DNA of 22,652 nucleotides, from positions 1 through 22,652 of the IMG/VR virus record IMGVR_UViG_3300025872_000328. One strand, written 5' to 3'. The stretch comes from a virus. A program made the translations under genes and the position numbers. Within the stretch, counting starts at the first letter, position 1, and each line of letters begins with the position of its first letter. The notes under the pieces were generated by a model, which made no database searches, was not told where the DNA came from, and saw only the letters and a list, made by a program, of their open reading frames with translations. This document shows, piece after piece, positions 1 through 7,623 of the stretch.

Positions 1-14
1 CAATGGAATACTCT

Positions 15-392
15 TCAGCCATTTTTGCCTCGCTTTTTGATCTCGTCGGCCTGTACCGCCATGAATGCGGAATCCAATGCCATTAACGCTTGAATCTCGA
101 TACTGTCTGGTCTGACTCCTGTTAACTCGGACCAACAAACGATTTCATTATAGCTAATCGGGTTCACCCCGAAGCCATTGCTGGCTCTGGTTCGGGACAA
201 TTCGATAAACCAACCCCAGCAATAGCCCAGCGCCTCTGGAAATGGCAGGGAGCGATATTCTTCCGGGATTTCTCCTGCGCCTTTGGCGATTGCGGTTGCA
301 TGACTCCTAAGAGTCGAACCATCCGCTTGCAAAGAGTCCAGTTCAAATTCCCGCCTGCCATACGCCGCCAGATCCTTGATTAGCTCTGCGTA
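15..392 (-). CDS. Tail assembly chaperone, frameshifted C-terminal part (gpT of gpGT)
   Basis: This is the -1 frame extension of the upstream chaperone gene. The frame is open from the TGA at 419-417 to the stop at 15-17. It has no credible start of its own: the first candidate is a TTG at 332, well inside the coherent protein sequence, without a clear ribosome site. Read by -1 slippage at 392-398 it adds 125 residues to 133 residues of gpG, giving a 258-residue gpGT protein. In lambda-like siphoviruses such G/GT proteins bind the tape measure protein and tail tube subunits during tail assembly and are absent from virions. The next leftward gene, outside the window, would be expected to be the tape measure protein. 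Seen: open frame, slippery heptamer, position after the tail tube gene. Known: the G/GT arrangement. Inferred: function of this copy. Confidence 0.85.
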   Translation of the reverse strand, partial: YAELIKDLAAYGRREFELDSLQADGSTLRSHATAIAKGAGEIPEEYRSLPFPEALGYCWGWFIELSRTRASNGFGVNPISYNEIVCWSELTGVRPDSIEIQALMALDSAFMAVQADEIKKRGKNG

Positions 393-790
393 AAATTTGC
401 CAGATTGTTTGACGCCTCAAAAATCTGCTCACGAATTTCTGAGTTGTTGCGGCACAGCTTTAAAGCCGCTTCTGGCGAGAATGGTTCCTTGATGTTGCGC
501 CAGCCAACAACGCGAATGGCTGCAGCACCAATACCAAACTCTTCGTCATCCTCGACGAGGCGCTCGACTTCTTTACCGCGCTTGGCGGCAATGGCTTCCT
601 GCGTCCTGCGACGATTGAGATTTTTACGAATCCACTCCTGTACCTTCGGAGCCTGTGAGCCGAGGACAGAGATAAACACACCTGTGGGGCGGCCATCGCC
701 ACGCAGATACTCAAATTCAAAAGAATTCTCAGACGCCGACACCAGGTTCAAGTCATCCAGAGAAATTACGTCAATTTGTTCCTGTTTCAT
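380..790 (-). CDS. Tail assembly chaperone gpG-like
   Basis: A 136-residue protein directly downstream of the tail tube gene. The C-terminal half, with the signature EPFSPEAALKLC and a terminal stretch around SNNLANF, looks like the common siphovirus tail assembly chaperone family. I chose the ATG at 790: AGGA lies nine bases upstream of it, whereas the ATG at 796 has only three bases of spacing. The frame is open up to 841 but that part is inside a terminator hairpin. The protein is acidic and lysine-rich in the middle (AAKRGKEVERLVEDDEEFG), as in relatives. A fraction of ribosomes should shift to -1 at 392-398, three codons before the stop, to make gpGT. The product probably chaperones the tape measure protein. 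Confidence 0.85.
   Translation of the reverse strand: MKQEQIDVISLDDLNLVSASENSFEFEYLRGDGRPTGVFISVLGSQAPKVQEWIRKNLNRRRTQEAIAAKRGKEVERLVEDDEEFGIGAAAIRVVGWRNIKEPFSPEAALKLCRNNSEIREQIFEASNNLANFTQS
392..398 (-). other. Programmed -1 ribosomal frameshift site (A AAT TTT)
   Basis: On the minus strand the zero-frame codons GCA AAT TTT ACG contain the heptamer A AAT TTT, a perfect X XXY YYZ slippery site. It lies in the 36-base overlap between the open -1 frame and the zero-frame stop at 382-380. After slippage the frame reads AAA TTT TAC and stays open for 125 codons. A Shine-Dalgarno-like GAGG at 417-414, about 15 bases upstream, could stimulate the shift. I did not find a strong downstream hairpin. 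Confidence 0.85.
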
Positions 791-811
791 CTTCATTTTT
801 CCTGTTGAAGT

Positions 812-841
812 AAAAAATGGGGCGACACGGTGCCGCCCCAT
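812..841 (-). terminator. Intrinsic terminator after tail tube gene
   Basis: Minus-strand RNA reads AUGGGGCG, a nine-base loop, CGCCCCAU, then six U. This is an 8-bp GC-rich stem plus U-tract, located between the tail tube stop (866) and the gpG start (790). It should end most transcripts after the tail tube gene, leaving the chaperone genes to read-through, which fits the large excess of tube subunit needed over chaperone. Confidence 0.9.
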
Positions 842-865
842 GTTATTCAGCCGCCAGTACGGGGG

Positions 866-2080
866 TTAGGCCGCTGAATCCTGCACCATGATGGTGGATG
901 CGTAGTTAGCCGCAGATGCACCACCAGCGGTGTTCTTGAGGGCAACAAACGGGAAGGTGCGGGTCAGACCGTTCTGACCGTCACCAACGTCTGCGCCACC
1001 GACCTTGACCCGAGACATCTGGAAGCTGATGAAGTCAGCCGCCTTGTCATTCGAGGTGGTCAGAACCACGTTTACAGAGACTTCAGTCTCGTCAATGAAG
1101 TAATCGCGGAAGGTTCCATCGGTGAAGTAAACCGTCATATTGCCGGTTACACCGACAGTGCCTTGGAATACGTCAGGACGGCTGTTAGAACCGACCACCG
1201 CATCTGCTGCTACCGTGTTGCCGTTAACATCGAAGTCGATGGAGGTGATGACAGCGACTGCGGTTCCAGCAACGAACAGAAGACCGTTAGCACCAGCAAC
1301 TGCACCTGAAGTGCTGATCGCGCTGGGGCTGGTCAGTACCTGTGATGCACCCGTGGTAAGGCCGAGACCAACCAGCGGGAAGTTGACAGTAGCAAGACCG
1401 GTGGCCGGGATCGTTACCGCGCAGTTGGTGACATTCACATCGGTGAACAGTTCTGACTGCGAGATGTCATCGAACCAATGCTCAATCGTGTAATAGTCGT
1501 GCGTCTGGCTGGATTCCGGGACGTAGGAAACCTTACCGGGAACCGCAACGGTGACACCCGTCACTGAGGTTGATTCATTCGCGAGTGCTGCGCCATTCAA
1601 CGGGCTAACAGTCAGCGTGGTAGCCGTGACCGCAGTAACCAGAAGGTTTTTGCCGATGTTGGCTGCAACCAGCGTACCGCCTGACAGACGAACGACCATG
1701 CCAGCCTTGATGCCAGAGGTCAGCGGGTTGCCGGTCTGGAACGTGATAACGCCAGTCGATGCAACCAGCGTGATTGCTGCACTGGTCATGGAAGAAACTG
1801 CCGTGAAATCCTGACGCAGTACGGAGGCCATCAGATCCTTGTAGGTTCCAGGCGATACTTCACCCGCGATAGAACCGGTGACCTGGCGGGGGCCATGACG
1901 ATAATCCGCGATCTGCTGGTCAGGGCGAATTTCCGCTGACTGGTATGCTTCCTTGGTCAGGTTGATGGTTGAACTGGTGCGGCGAAGCTGCTGACCACCA
2001 GAGCCAGATGCTGCTGAACCGAGTCCAGACTGTTTTTTGTAAGCAAGAATCTTGCTTACGCCTTGTGCAATGTTTGCCAT
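866..2080 (-). CDS. Major tail tube protein
   Basis: A 404-residue protein resembling phage tail tube proteins of the large, domain-inserted kind. The N-terminus (MANIAQGVSKILAYKKQSG) and the following segment, which includes SIAGEVSPGTYKDLMASVLR at about residues 70-89, look like the N-terminal beta-sheet domain of that family. A Thr/Ala/Val-rich middle resembles an inserted Ig-like or beta-sandwich domain. An acidic, aromatic stretch with TVYFTDGTFRDYF follows near residue 315. AGAGG sits nine bases before the ATG. The gene is followed directly by a strong terminator, as expected for an abundant virion protein. The neighbours, tail terminator upstream and gpG/gpGT downstream, are the canonical siphovirus order. 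Family assignment is by recognition, not by search. Confidence 0.85.
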   Translation of the reverse strand: MANIAQGVSKILAYKKQSGLGSAASGSGGQQLRRTSSTINLTKEAYQSAEIRPDQQIADYRHGPRQVTGSIAGEVSPGTYKDLMASVLRQDFTAVSSMTSAAITLVASTGVITFQTGNPLTSGIKAGMVVRLSGGTLVAANIGKNLLVTAVTATTLTVSPLNGAALANESTSVTGVTVAVPGKVSYVPESSQTHDYYTIEHWFDDISQSELFTDVNVTNCAVTIPATGLATVNFPLVGLGLTTGASQVLTSPSAISTSGAVAGANGLLFVAGTAVAVITSIDFDVNGNTVAADAVVGSNSRPDVFQGTVGVTGNMTVYFTDGTFRDYFIDETEVSVNVVLTTSNDKAADFISFQMSRVKVGGADVGDGQNGLTRTFPFVALKNTAGGASAANYASTIMVQDSAA

Positions 2081-2092
2081 TTGCGTCTACCT

Positions 2093-2500
2093 CTAAGGGA
2101 AAATGTCTGCCGAAAAATAGATCGTCACGGGAAGCCGATAACGATCACCGTCAATAATCGCCGGGGCGATAGTCGGGGTGCGATCAATCAGAACATCAGT
2201 GCCGCCTGACGATAGACCCAATCCACGCTGAAACTGATTACGGATCAGTTCAGCCCTTGCTGATGCTGCCTTAGGCCCTGTTCCCGGTGGATAGCACAAC
2301 AAAACTTGCATGAATCCTCTAACCCTATACATGGCATCACCCAGAGTCGGGTTTTCCGTTTCGTTATAGAGGATATTGATTTGCTGAAAAGGTGTGCCAG
2401 TGACAGGGGTAAATGGTACGCCTTCCCAAGCCGTGGCAAGCGATGGAGTCATGGCATTCAATCGGGTCTCAAGTGCTGCCCTGATATTTACAATGCTCAT
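2093..2500 (-). CDS. Tail terminator protein
   Basis: A 135-residue protein of the DUF4128/tail terminator type. These form a hexameric ring that caps the tail tube and joins it to the neck. Recognisable features are the N-terminal helix (IRAALETRLNAM), then a proline-rich VPFTPVTGTPFQQ segment, an YRVRGFMQVLLCYPPGTG strand-turn, and a C-terminal strand ending in VTIYFSADIFP. It starts with an ATGA overlap on the stop of the upstream gene (2497-2500), so the two are probably translationally coupled. Its place between the neck protein and the tail tube agrees with the role. Confidence 0.75.
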   Translation of the reverse strand: MSIVNIRAALETRLNAMTPSLATAWEGVPFTPVTGTPFQQINILYNETENPTLGDAMYRVRGFMQVLLCYPPGTGPKAASARAELIRNQFQRGLGLSSGGTDVLIDRTPTIAPAIIDGDRYRLPVTIYFSADIFP

Positions 2501-2904
2501 CTAACCTCCGACATGGATGCCTTCGCTGCATCTGCAAAGATGCTCCCAAAGCGCTGCACCGAAAGCCTAACCATACCAGAAGGAGCCTGCTTGCTTGACC
2601 CGTATTCAAGCCTCTGTATATACGGCACATTGTTGGAAAGCCAAACAACATGACCTGTGCCTTTTACCGTTTTGGTGACTTCAGAAAACGCGACAGATCC
2701 ATTAGCAGATCCAAGTGCTGCGCTATCTAATCTGTCAGTTTCAGAAGTAATCGGTGATCCAATAGAACATTGCCAGTTGCCTTTGGCGCGGCCAGTGTCA
2801 ACTGGTGTCATCTTGATGACTGATCCAAACAGTTCAATCGTAGACTTGCGGATAACGGTGTCGATCCGCTTGTTAACTCGATTGACAATTGAATTCATGC
2901 TCAT
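2497..2904 (-). CDS. HK97 gp10-like neck / tail completion protein
   Basis: A 135-residue protein with the familiar TPVDTGRAKGNW motif (residues about 33-44) followed later by IQRLEYGSSKQAPSGMVRLS. This pair of motifs marks the HK97 gp10-like head-tail connector or tail completion family, which acts at the head-tail interface. The N-terminal helix is basic and amphipathic. ATGA overlaps at both ends (2901-2904 and 2497-2500) place it in a tightly coupled cassette with the head-closure and tail terminator genes. Confidence 0.8.
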   Translation of the reverse strand: MSMNSIVNRVNKRIDTVIRKSTIELFGSVIKMTPVDTGRAKGNWQCSIGSPITSETDRLDSAALGSANGSVAFSEVTKTVKGTGHVVWLSNNVPYIQRLEYGSSKQAPSGMVRLSVQRFGSIFADAAKASMSEVR

Positions 2905-3263
2905 TTGCGGATCTGCATTACATACAGCGCGTGTTCTTCACCAGACCAGATGATCTGAGTAGAAATAACCGTGTAGGTCACAGAATCGATAATGAATCGG
3001 TCATTAGGGTTCGGTTCTGTGTTGCCTTTTGCTGCAATCGTTAGCTTCTTGTCACCTTTTTCAACCAGTCCAGCGGCATATTCTTCGCCAGAATATTCCT
3101 CAAGGATGGCCTTTGGTACTCCGACACTCGTAGAACCACCAGAAACATCACCAGTAATCGGGTCATACGTTCCCTCGGTCACAATGGTGTGACTGACTGC
3201 CTTGCCGTATTTATTCAGCAAGCGAACAGCAGTGGCTCTGGCCTTGGTGTCGAGTGCTGTCAT
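2901..3263 (-). CDS. Head-closure / neck protein (putative)
   Basis: A 120-residue protein in the slot where siphoviruses encode a head-completion or head-closure protein. After an N-terminal helix (ARATAVRLLNKYGKAV) it is mostly predicted beta strand, with a DRFIIDSVTYTVISTQII segment at residues about 88-105, the usual sequence style of these small barrel proteins. It is joined by ATGA overlaps to both neighbours. The role rests on position and general appearance rather than a diagnostic residue; it could also be numbered among the neck proteins. Confidence 0.6.
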   Translation of the reverse strand: MTALDTKARATAVRLLNKYGKAVSHTIVTEGTYDPITGDVSGGSTSVGVPKAILEEYSGEEYAAGLVEKGDKKLTIAAKGNTEPNPNDRFIIDSVTYTVISTQIIWSGEEHALYVMQIRK

Positions 3264-3781
3264 GTCCGCATCAACTTCACTTGGTTGGCGCTGGAGGCAA
3301 AGTAAATGCTCAGGCTGTTCTCGACTTGCAGATACCGCTTGTACTGCGGACTGAATTTGTCGTACTCAACTTCAATCGGGCCGACTTTTTCACGAATCGT
3401 GACCTGACCTTGATCGTCCAGCAATGTCTCGGTATTGGCTTTCAGCGCAAGTTCAGCGCAGGCGTTTTTGACCAGAGTCGGGACAATGTCAAAGTCAACG
3501 TATTCCGGGTACGCATTGACCGAGCAAATATCACGGACAGGAACATAGATCCGAGGCCAGTCGAGTGCTTGCGTGTTGACATACCGGTATCCATCCCAGC
3601 GCAAGCGATAGACAGCGACCATGTAATCGGTCGCGCCTCGCAGTAACTGTTCTTTTTGGGTGGTGGTCAGTGCCGCCCAGTCCGTGTTGCCACGGTTGCT
3701 GTGGTAAGTATCTGCCTCGGCTACGCTGACATAGCTTTCACTATTCGGGAGTCCAGAGCCATCCTCAACTATTAAGCTCAT
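3260..3781 (-). CDS. Head-tail connector (adaptor) protein, DnaT-like fold family
   Basis: A 173-residue protein starting at ATG 3781, which overlaps the upstream TGA as ATGA; four extra upstream codons are also open but lack support. The sequence pattern, NSESYVSVAEADTYHSNRG followed by W..L...QKEQLLRGATDYM and ALDWPR, is typical of the phage adaptor proteins often annotated as DnaT-like. In virions these line the portal and connect it to the head-closure protein. Mostly helical up to residue 120, then a short strand region (TIREKVGPIEVEYDK). The role follows from family and position after the coat gene. Confidence 0.75.
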   Translation of the reverse strand: MSLIVEDGSGLPNSESYVSVAEADTYHSNRGNTDWAALTTTQKEQLLRGATDYMVAVYRLRWDGYRYVNTQALDWPRIYVPVRDICSVNAYPEYVDFDIVPTLVKNACAELALKANTETLLDDQGQVTIREKVGPIEVEYDKFSPQYKRYLQVENSLSIYFASSANQVKLMRT

Positions 3782-4254
3782 TCTTCCACCCACTCAATCA
3801 TGCCAAAGACGCCAGACCCTGAAATCACCGTGTTATCCGCGAAAATGCAGATTCCTTCACCCGGAAGCAGGATAAATCCTTCCAGATGATCAAACTCAAT
3901 GGTAGATGCTGAACCGGTAGTCTTACTGACGATGGATCGCTCAAGAAAATAGGTTTCCCGAGTCACGCCGGTCATTGTCAGACCACCATTGGCGCGATTG
4001 CAGATCATTTTGCTAGGTTCTTCGTTATTGTCATAACGAGTCGCAACGATGATATCGCCACCAGTTGGCTGACCCTTGATTCGCTGCCAGCCATAGATTG
4101 AATTAGCGCCACCGCCAGCATCTGCTGAGTCAAGTTGCAAGTGCATCCGAATCAGGCGAACCGATAGAACGTCTGAGTTGTACCAAGACTGATACGCCGT
4201 ATCTTCTGTGAAAACAGTTGGCTTGACCGCGATGCGTGAGCAGTACCGTTTCAT
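3778..4254 (-). CDS. Unknown virion-region protein
   Basis: A 158-residue protein I do not recognise. It begins [10 protein letters not shown], is rich in Gly, Ser and Thr, and looks like a beta-rich protein with a strand near the C-terminus ([15 protein letters not shown]). Its reading frame is framed by overlaps: the preceding 48-residue gene ends inside its start codon and its stop overlaps the connector gene start. Its position among head genes suggests a capsid decoration, fibre-like or head-completion protein, but nothing in the sequence decides this. No signal peptide or membrane segment is seen. Confidence 0.65.
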   Translation of the reverse strand: MKRYCSRIAVKPTVFTEDTAYQSWYNSDVLSVRLIRMHLQLDSADAGGGANSIYGWQRIKGQPTGGDIIVATRYDNNEEPSKMICNRANGGLTMTGVTRETYFLERSIVSKTTGSASTIEFDHLEGFILLPGEGICIFADNTVISGSGVFGMIEWVEE

Positions 4255-4397
4255 TTCTTGGCCTTCTTCTTGGCAGTTTTAGCCACAGACAAGGCAATGG
4301 CTACCGCTTGCTTCTGTGGCATACCCGGATGCTTTTTCATCTCGGTCGAGATGTTTTTGCTGATCGTTTTCTGCGAGTAACCTTTTTTCAGTGGCAT
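4251..4397 (-). CDS. Small basic phage protein, 48 residues
   Basis: Starts [20 protein letters not shown] and ends in a Lys-rich helix ([11 protein letters not shown]). Small proteins with this KKGYSQ..ISKNI.TEM pattern and the [10 protein letters not shown] helix are common in phage genomes, including head gene clusters, but have no assigned function that I know of. The stop overlaps the start of the next gene (4251-4254). The strongly basic tail suggests nucleic-acid or capsid-lumen contact; this is inference only. Confidence 0.8.
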   Translation of the reverse strand: MPLKKGYSQKTISKNISTEMKKHPGMPQKQAVAIALSVAKTAKKKAKK

Positions 4398-4418
4398 AGC
4401 GATAACCTTAAATTAGGT

Positions 4419-4458
4419 GGGACGGCAAGAACCGTAACAGGACTCCGGGAGCCGCCCC
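4419..4458 (-). other. Intergenic stem-loop
   Basis: Minus-strand RNA GGGGCGGC can pair with GCCGUCCC (8 bp, one G-U) around a 24-base loop. It lies between two very small genes and has no U-tract, so it may be an mRNA processing or stability element rather than a terminator. Confidence 0.45.
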
Positions 4459-4465
4459 GAACTTA

Positions 4466-4621
4466 TCAGGCCGGTTCGTACCCGCCGACTTTGTAGTTCT
4501 CAACTTCACTCGGAGGAACTGCAACCTCGTAAGGAGGCGCGTAGATTTCCGGGTCACGTTTCATTACTACAAAACCGGCTGCGGGTTTCTCGACCTTTTC
4601 TGCTGGTTTTTTTTCAGCCAT
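4466..4621 (-). CDS. Small Pro/Glu/Lys-rich protein, 51 residues
   Basis: Begins MAEKKPAEKVEKPAAG and continues through an acidic, proline-rich region (PPYEVAVPPSEVENYKVGG). The composition is low-complexity at the N-terminus. It follows the coat gene terminator directly, so it is probably expressed at a lower level than coat protein. Short Pro/Lys/Glu proteins just after the coat gene occur in many siphoviruses; function unknown. The frame is clean and sits squarely in an otherwise empty gap. Confidence 0.7.
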   Translation of the reverse strand: MAEKKPAEKVEKPAAGFVVMKRDPEIYAPPYEVAVPPSEVENYKVGGYEPA

Positions 4622-4632
4622 GTTTACATCCT

Positions 4633-4663
4633 AAAAAAGTGGTGGGGATATTTCACCCCACCA
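4633..4663 (-). terminator. Intrinsic terminator after major capsid gene
   Basis: Minus-strand RNA UGGUGGGG, loop UGAAAUAU, CCCCACCA, then C and six U. A perfect 8-bp stem with U-tract starting eight bases beyond the capsid stop codon. Strong and textbook in form. Confidence 0.95.
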
Positions 4664-4670
4664 TTCGCTC

Positions 4671-5813
4671 TTAGCCGAGCAGGAGGGCAACGTGGTTGGG
4701 CTTCCAGACCTTTACGCCGTACAGAGCGCGAACTTCAATCATGGTCTTCATGTAGCCTTTGTAGACTGCAATTTCAAAGACCAGACCAGAGAAGGGGTCT
4801 TGGACGGTCATGATATCAACCGCAGCATCGCCACCAGCCGGGAGTGCCGGGGGACGAATACCCAGTTCGATAGCGGTGCGGTGGAATGCTACGTTTGCGG
4901 TGAAGCTGTTGCCAATGGTGATAGCATCGTTATCTGCTTCAGCAAAGCGAAGACCCGGAGCGCCAATGGTGAATGAACCACCTGACAGTGCAGTGTTCGC
5001 AACGTAGATGTCAGACGTACCAGCGAAGGTAACGCAGTCACCCGCCAGCAGAGTGCCAGAACCGGTGTCAACATTGATGGTGGTGTCACCAACAGCTCCA
5101 GCAGCAGAAAGCTGGTAAGACGTACCCGTTCCCTTGGTGTGACTTGCAACGCCAGCGGATTCCTTAATCATCAAGCCCTGAAGGTCAAGGAGCGTACCCT
5201 GACGGAGCAGATCCGTACCGCCAGAGGTGTTAACCTGCTGGAGTGATGCAAGGTTACGCAGCTTCGTGCCAGCCGCTGAGTTCATTACCAGCGTGATCTG
5301 GTTGTCAGTCGGGCAACCGTTGTCTACGAGGATCTGACGAACTTCTGCAACCGTGTTGAAGTTGGATGCAAAAGGAGTCGTGCCAGCAGAACCAACAGCG
5401 CGTGATGCGCCTTTGTAGGCAGCCGTTGCCAGCGTGGATTCGATGTTGTTGCAGATAGCCCGCATGGCCTGCTTGATCTGATCGCCATAGATCGTTTCAA
5501 AGCCTGAGCCATTGTTGACGTGCTTGATATCTTCGCCAGTCCACGGGATCTGTACGCTGACGTAGTTATCAAGGCTCATGGTCTTGTTGTCTACCGTCTG
5601 ATCGGTTCCTTCAGGAATCGTCATAGACGGAGCAAAAGACGTGTTTACACTCGGGGTGCGAGTGAAGGCTGCACGAATCGTGTCACCTTTAGCGGCACGA
5701 ATCGTGGCATCGCCATTGATCGTAGATGAAGGGATAAAGCCGACCAGTTCACGGCCAACTACATCAGCGGCTTTATAGATATCAGCCGCCAAGTTATTGA
5801 GAACATTTGCCAT
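4671..5813 (-). CDS. Major capsid protein, P22 coat family
   Basis: A 380-residue coat protein. The N-terminus MANVLNNLAADIYKAADVVG followed by RELVGFIPSS is the recognisable start of the P22 gp5-like coat family (HK97 fold). Later features fit: a TIPEGTDQTVDNKTMSL segment, a helix with GDQIKQAMRAICNNIESTL (spine-helix region), and a Gly/Thr-rich stretch at residues about 225-290, where P22-like coat proteins carry an inserted domain. AGGA lies seven bases before the ATG. It lies just after its scaffold gene and just before a strong terminator. It should be the most abundant product of the region. Confidence 0.9.
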   Translation of the reverse strand: MANVLNNLAADIYKAADVVGRELVGFIPSSTINGDATIRAAKGDTIRAAFTRTPSVNTSFAPSMTIPEGTDQTVDNKTMSLDNYVSVQIPWTGEDIKHVNNGSGFETIYGDQIKQAMRAICNNIESTLATAAYKGASRAVGSAGTTPFASNFNTVAEVRQILVDNGCPTDNQITLVMNSAAGTKLRNLASLQQVNTSGGTDLLRQGTLLDLQGLMIKESAGVASHTKGTGTSYQLSAAGAVGDTTINVDTGSGTLLAGDCVTFAGTSDIYVANTALSGGSFTIGAPGLRFAEADNDAITIGNSFTANVAFHRTAIELGIRPPALPAGGDAAVDIMTVQDPFSGLVFEIAVYKGYMKTMIEVRALYGVKVWKPNHVALLLG

Positions 5814-5860
5814 TGAAGATTCCTCAAGTCAGTTGTTACACCGACGAGAGGCAATGGCTT

Positions 5861-6484
5861 TTAGTCCGCTACCTTCCCGCCAGCTTTCGCAAATTCAGAC
5901 CGCTCAAAGTGTGATGCTGAATCAAACCTCTCACGAGTCCAAACCTTTGCGCCGGAGCCGCTTCCAGCACCGCCGCTTGCACCACCGCCACCATTGCTGG
6001 GTGCGGCAATGAAATGCTTGCCTTCATCACTGGTTGCCCAAGATGAAACAAACTCCGTCAATTCCTTGTCACCAATAAGTGCTTTCCTAGCATCTCCTTC
6101 GGCAACGATTTTTGCCTGACCGCTAAACATGGCCTTGACTGCTGGCAGCAATGGATTTGCTACCCCAGCCTTTACCAATGCATCTGTTAACCCGTTATCA
6201 ATGAGGAGTTTCTGGGTAAATCCAGCTTCAGCCGCTAATGCGTCCTGAGCCTGTTTCAGCAGTTTGTCCTGATCTTTCTTGGCCTTCTGTGCTAATCCCA
6301 GATCAGATTCCAAGGAGTCGATCTTTGATTGCAATCTGTCCAATTCAGCAGGATCAATTGCTTTACCCTTTCTGGCTTCCTTCAGTTCTGACAGAAGTTC
6401 CTGATTCTTCTTTGACAGACCGCCGGTAGCCGCCTCAACCGCCTCTGCAATTTTGGCGCTGAGTTCTTCTTCACTGATTTCCAT
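5861..6484 (-). CDS. Capsid scaffold protein
   Basis: A 207-residue, highly charged, mostly helical protein. Residues about 20-90 form a likely coiled coil (LSKKNQELLSELKEARKGKA and LDRLQSKIDSLESDLGLAQK). A compact alpha region follows, then a Gly/Ser linker (SNGGGGASGGAGSGSG) and a short C-terminal helix that probably contacts coat protein. Its place immediately before the coat gene and its composition are those of internal scaffolding proteins, which direct procapsid assembly and then leave. AGAGG is five bases before the ATG. No protease gene is seen nearby, so removal is probably by exit rather than cleavage, as in P22; that is inference. Confidence 0.85.
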   Translation of the reverse strand: MEISEEELSAKIAEAVEAATGGLSKKNQELLSELKEARKGKAIDPAELDRLQSKIDSLESDLGLAQKAKKDQDKLLKQAQDALAAEAGFTQKLLIDNGLTDALVKAGVANPLLPAVKAMFSGQAKIVAEGDARKALIGDKELTEFVSSWATSDEGKHFIAAPSNGGGGASGGAGSGSGAKVWTRERFDSASHFERSEFAKAGGKVAD

Positions 6485-6570
6485 CTATACCTCTGGTGTT
6501 GATGGTGTCCCTCTGGGACGGGTTAACGTGACGCAATCACGCTTAGGCGCGAATATACCACAAATGAAAT

Positions 6571-7623
6571 CTAGTCAATACCGGCCTTTTTAAACAAAGT
6601 CGCATCTTTAGAGCGTAATTGCGCCAATGTGTATTCTTTTCCAGACTGATCGACAAACCGATCTAAGTCCATGCCTTCTCGAAACAGCTTGCCGCGAGTC
6701 GGGCCGAGTACCTCATCCTGAAATGCGGCGGGTTTCTTTTTTAGCCATGTTTGGTAGGTTTCTGCTTCTGATACCTGACCATCCATAGAGGCGCGAGTTC
6801 CCGGTGGCGCTTCGTCTAGGTCAATTCCGAGTTCTCGGTATGACTTAAGGACTGGAGTAGTTGCCGATCGACATCTGAAGTGGGCAGGTGGTCTAGGCCC
6901 AGAATCAACCGGGTATACCTCTCCATCCCGTGACTGGCAGATAGGAGTAGTTCGAGCATCAAGAGTTGATACCCACTGAACGCCTTTGATGAGGTCATCG
7001 TTTGCACCATAGAAAGTTTGTCTTGCTTGGTTTGCCGTATGCGCGACTGCTGTTGACACCAATGCCTGTGCCTGTCTTTGATTAAGTGCTGTGATGCCAT
7101 CAGCATATTTCAGCGCTTTTGTGCCTATGACTCGCTTTGTAATTTGGCCGTATGACTCACCCTCAACAATGCCCATGCGTACAGCATCGCGTATGCGTGT
7201 ATAGCTGTCCTGATTCAGCTTTTCCACCCATTCGCTTAACAGCTTGCCTTCAAATGGCTTTGCCTCTACTGCGGCAATCAGCATCTCTGCTGATGGGCTG
7301 ACCATGTTGAGTTCTACGGGCGTTGAATCACGGATGACTTGCTCTTGGTGATTGGCTTCGTATTCAGCTAGGTCAGCCAGTTCCAATGATAGATCCCGGC
7401 CAGCTTCTTCCCATGATGCGCTAATGATATTGCGAACGCCTGCCAGCCTTGCATCTATCTGCTCTACTGTAAATCCAGATTCAATGTCAGATAGCTGTGC
7501 AGCCAGATCCTTGTCAGCCTGTGCCAGTACGTTCAGGATCTTTCTGGTAACTCCAGATTCATAGCGCAGCAAATAAATCTGGTGCGCTATTGCTCTGTCT
7601 CTGATTTCTTCGTTAGCGGTCAT
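6571..7623 (-). CDS. Minor head protein, Mu F / SPP1 gp7-like
   Basis: A 350-residue protein carrying the phage Mu protein F-like domain. The diagnostic part is at residues about 216-253: QWVSTLDARTTPICQSRDG and then PPAHFRCRS. The N-terminal 200 residues are helical, with a TAVAHTANQARQTFYG segment before the motif. Proteins of this family are minor head components, attached near the portal and present in a few copies, and are implicated in early capsid assembly or DNA ejection. Its ATG overlaps the portal stop as ATGA. Downstream of its stop lies an 86-base gap with two small hairpins (6507-6519 and 6527-6541) before the scaffold gene. Confidence 0.88.
   Translation of the reverse strand: MTANEEIRDRAIAHQIYLLRYESGVTRKILNVLAQADKDLAAQLSDIESGFTVEQIDARLAGVRNIISASWEEAGRDLSLELADLAEYEANHQEQVIRDSTPVELNMVSPSAEMLIAAVEAKPFEGKLLSEWVEKLNQDSYTRIRDAVRMGIVEGESYGQITKRVIGTKALKYADGITALNQRQAQALVSTAVAHTANQARQTFYGANDDLIKGVQWVSTLDARTTPICQSRDGEVYPVDSGPRPPAHFRCRSATTPVLKSYRELGIDLDEAPPGTRASMDGQVSEAETYQTWLKKKPAAFQDEVLGPTRGKLFREGMDLDRFVDQSGKEYTLAQLRSKDATLFKKAGID

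Noticed and set aside
164-361. Separate small gene in the gpG zero frame after its stop.
   Set aside because: It is the out-of-frame shadow of the gpT part, which reads as continuous protein from the slippery site.
1140-1814. Plus-strand open frames opposite the tail tube gene.
   Set aside because: Thr/Ala/Val-rich mirror frames caused by the repetitive codons of the real gene; no ribosome sites.
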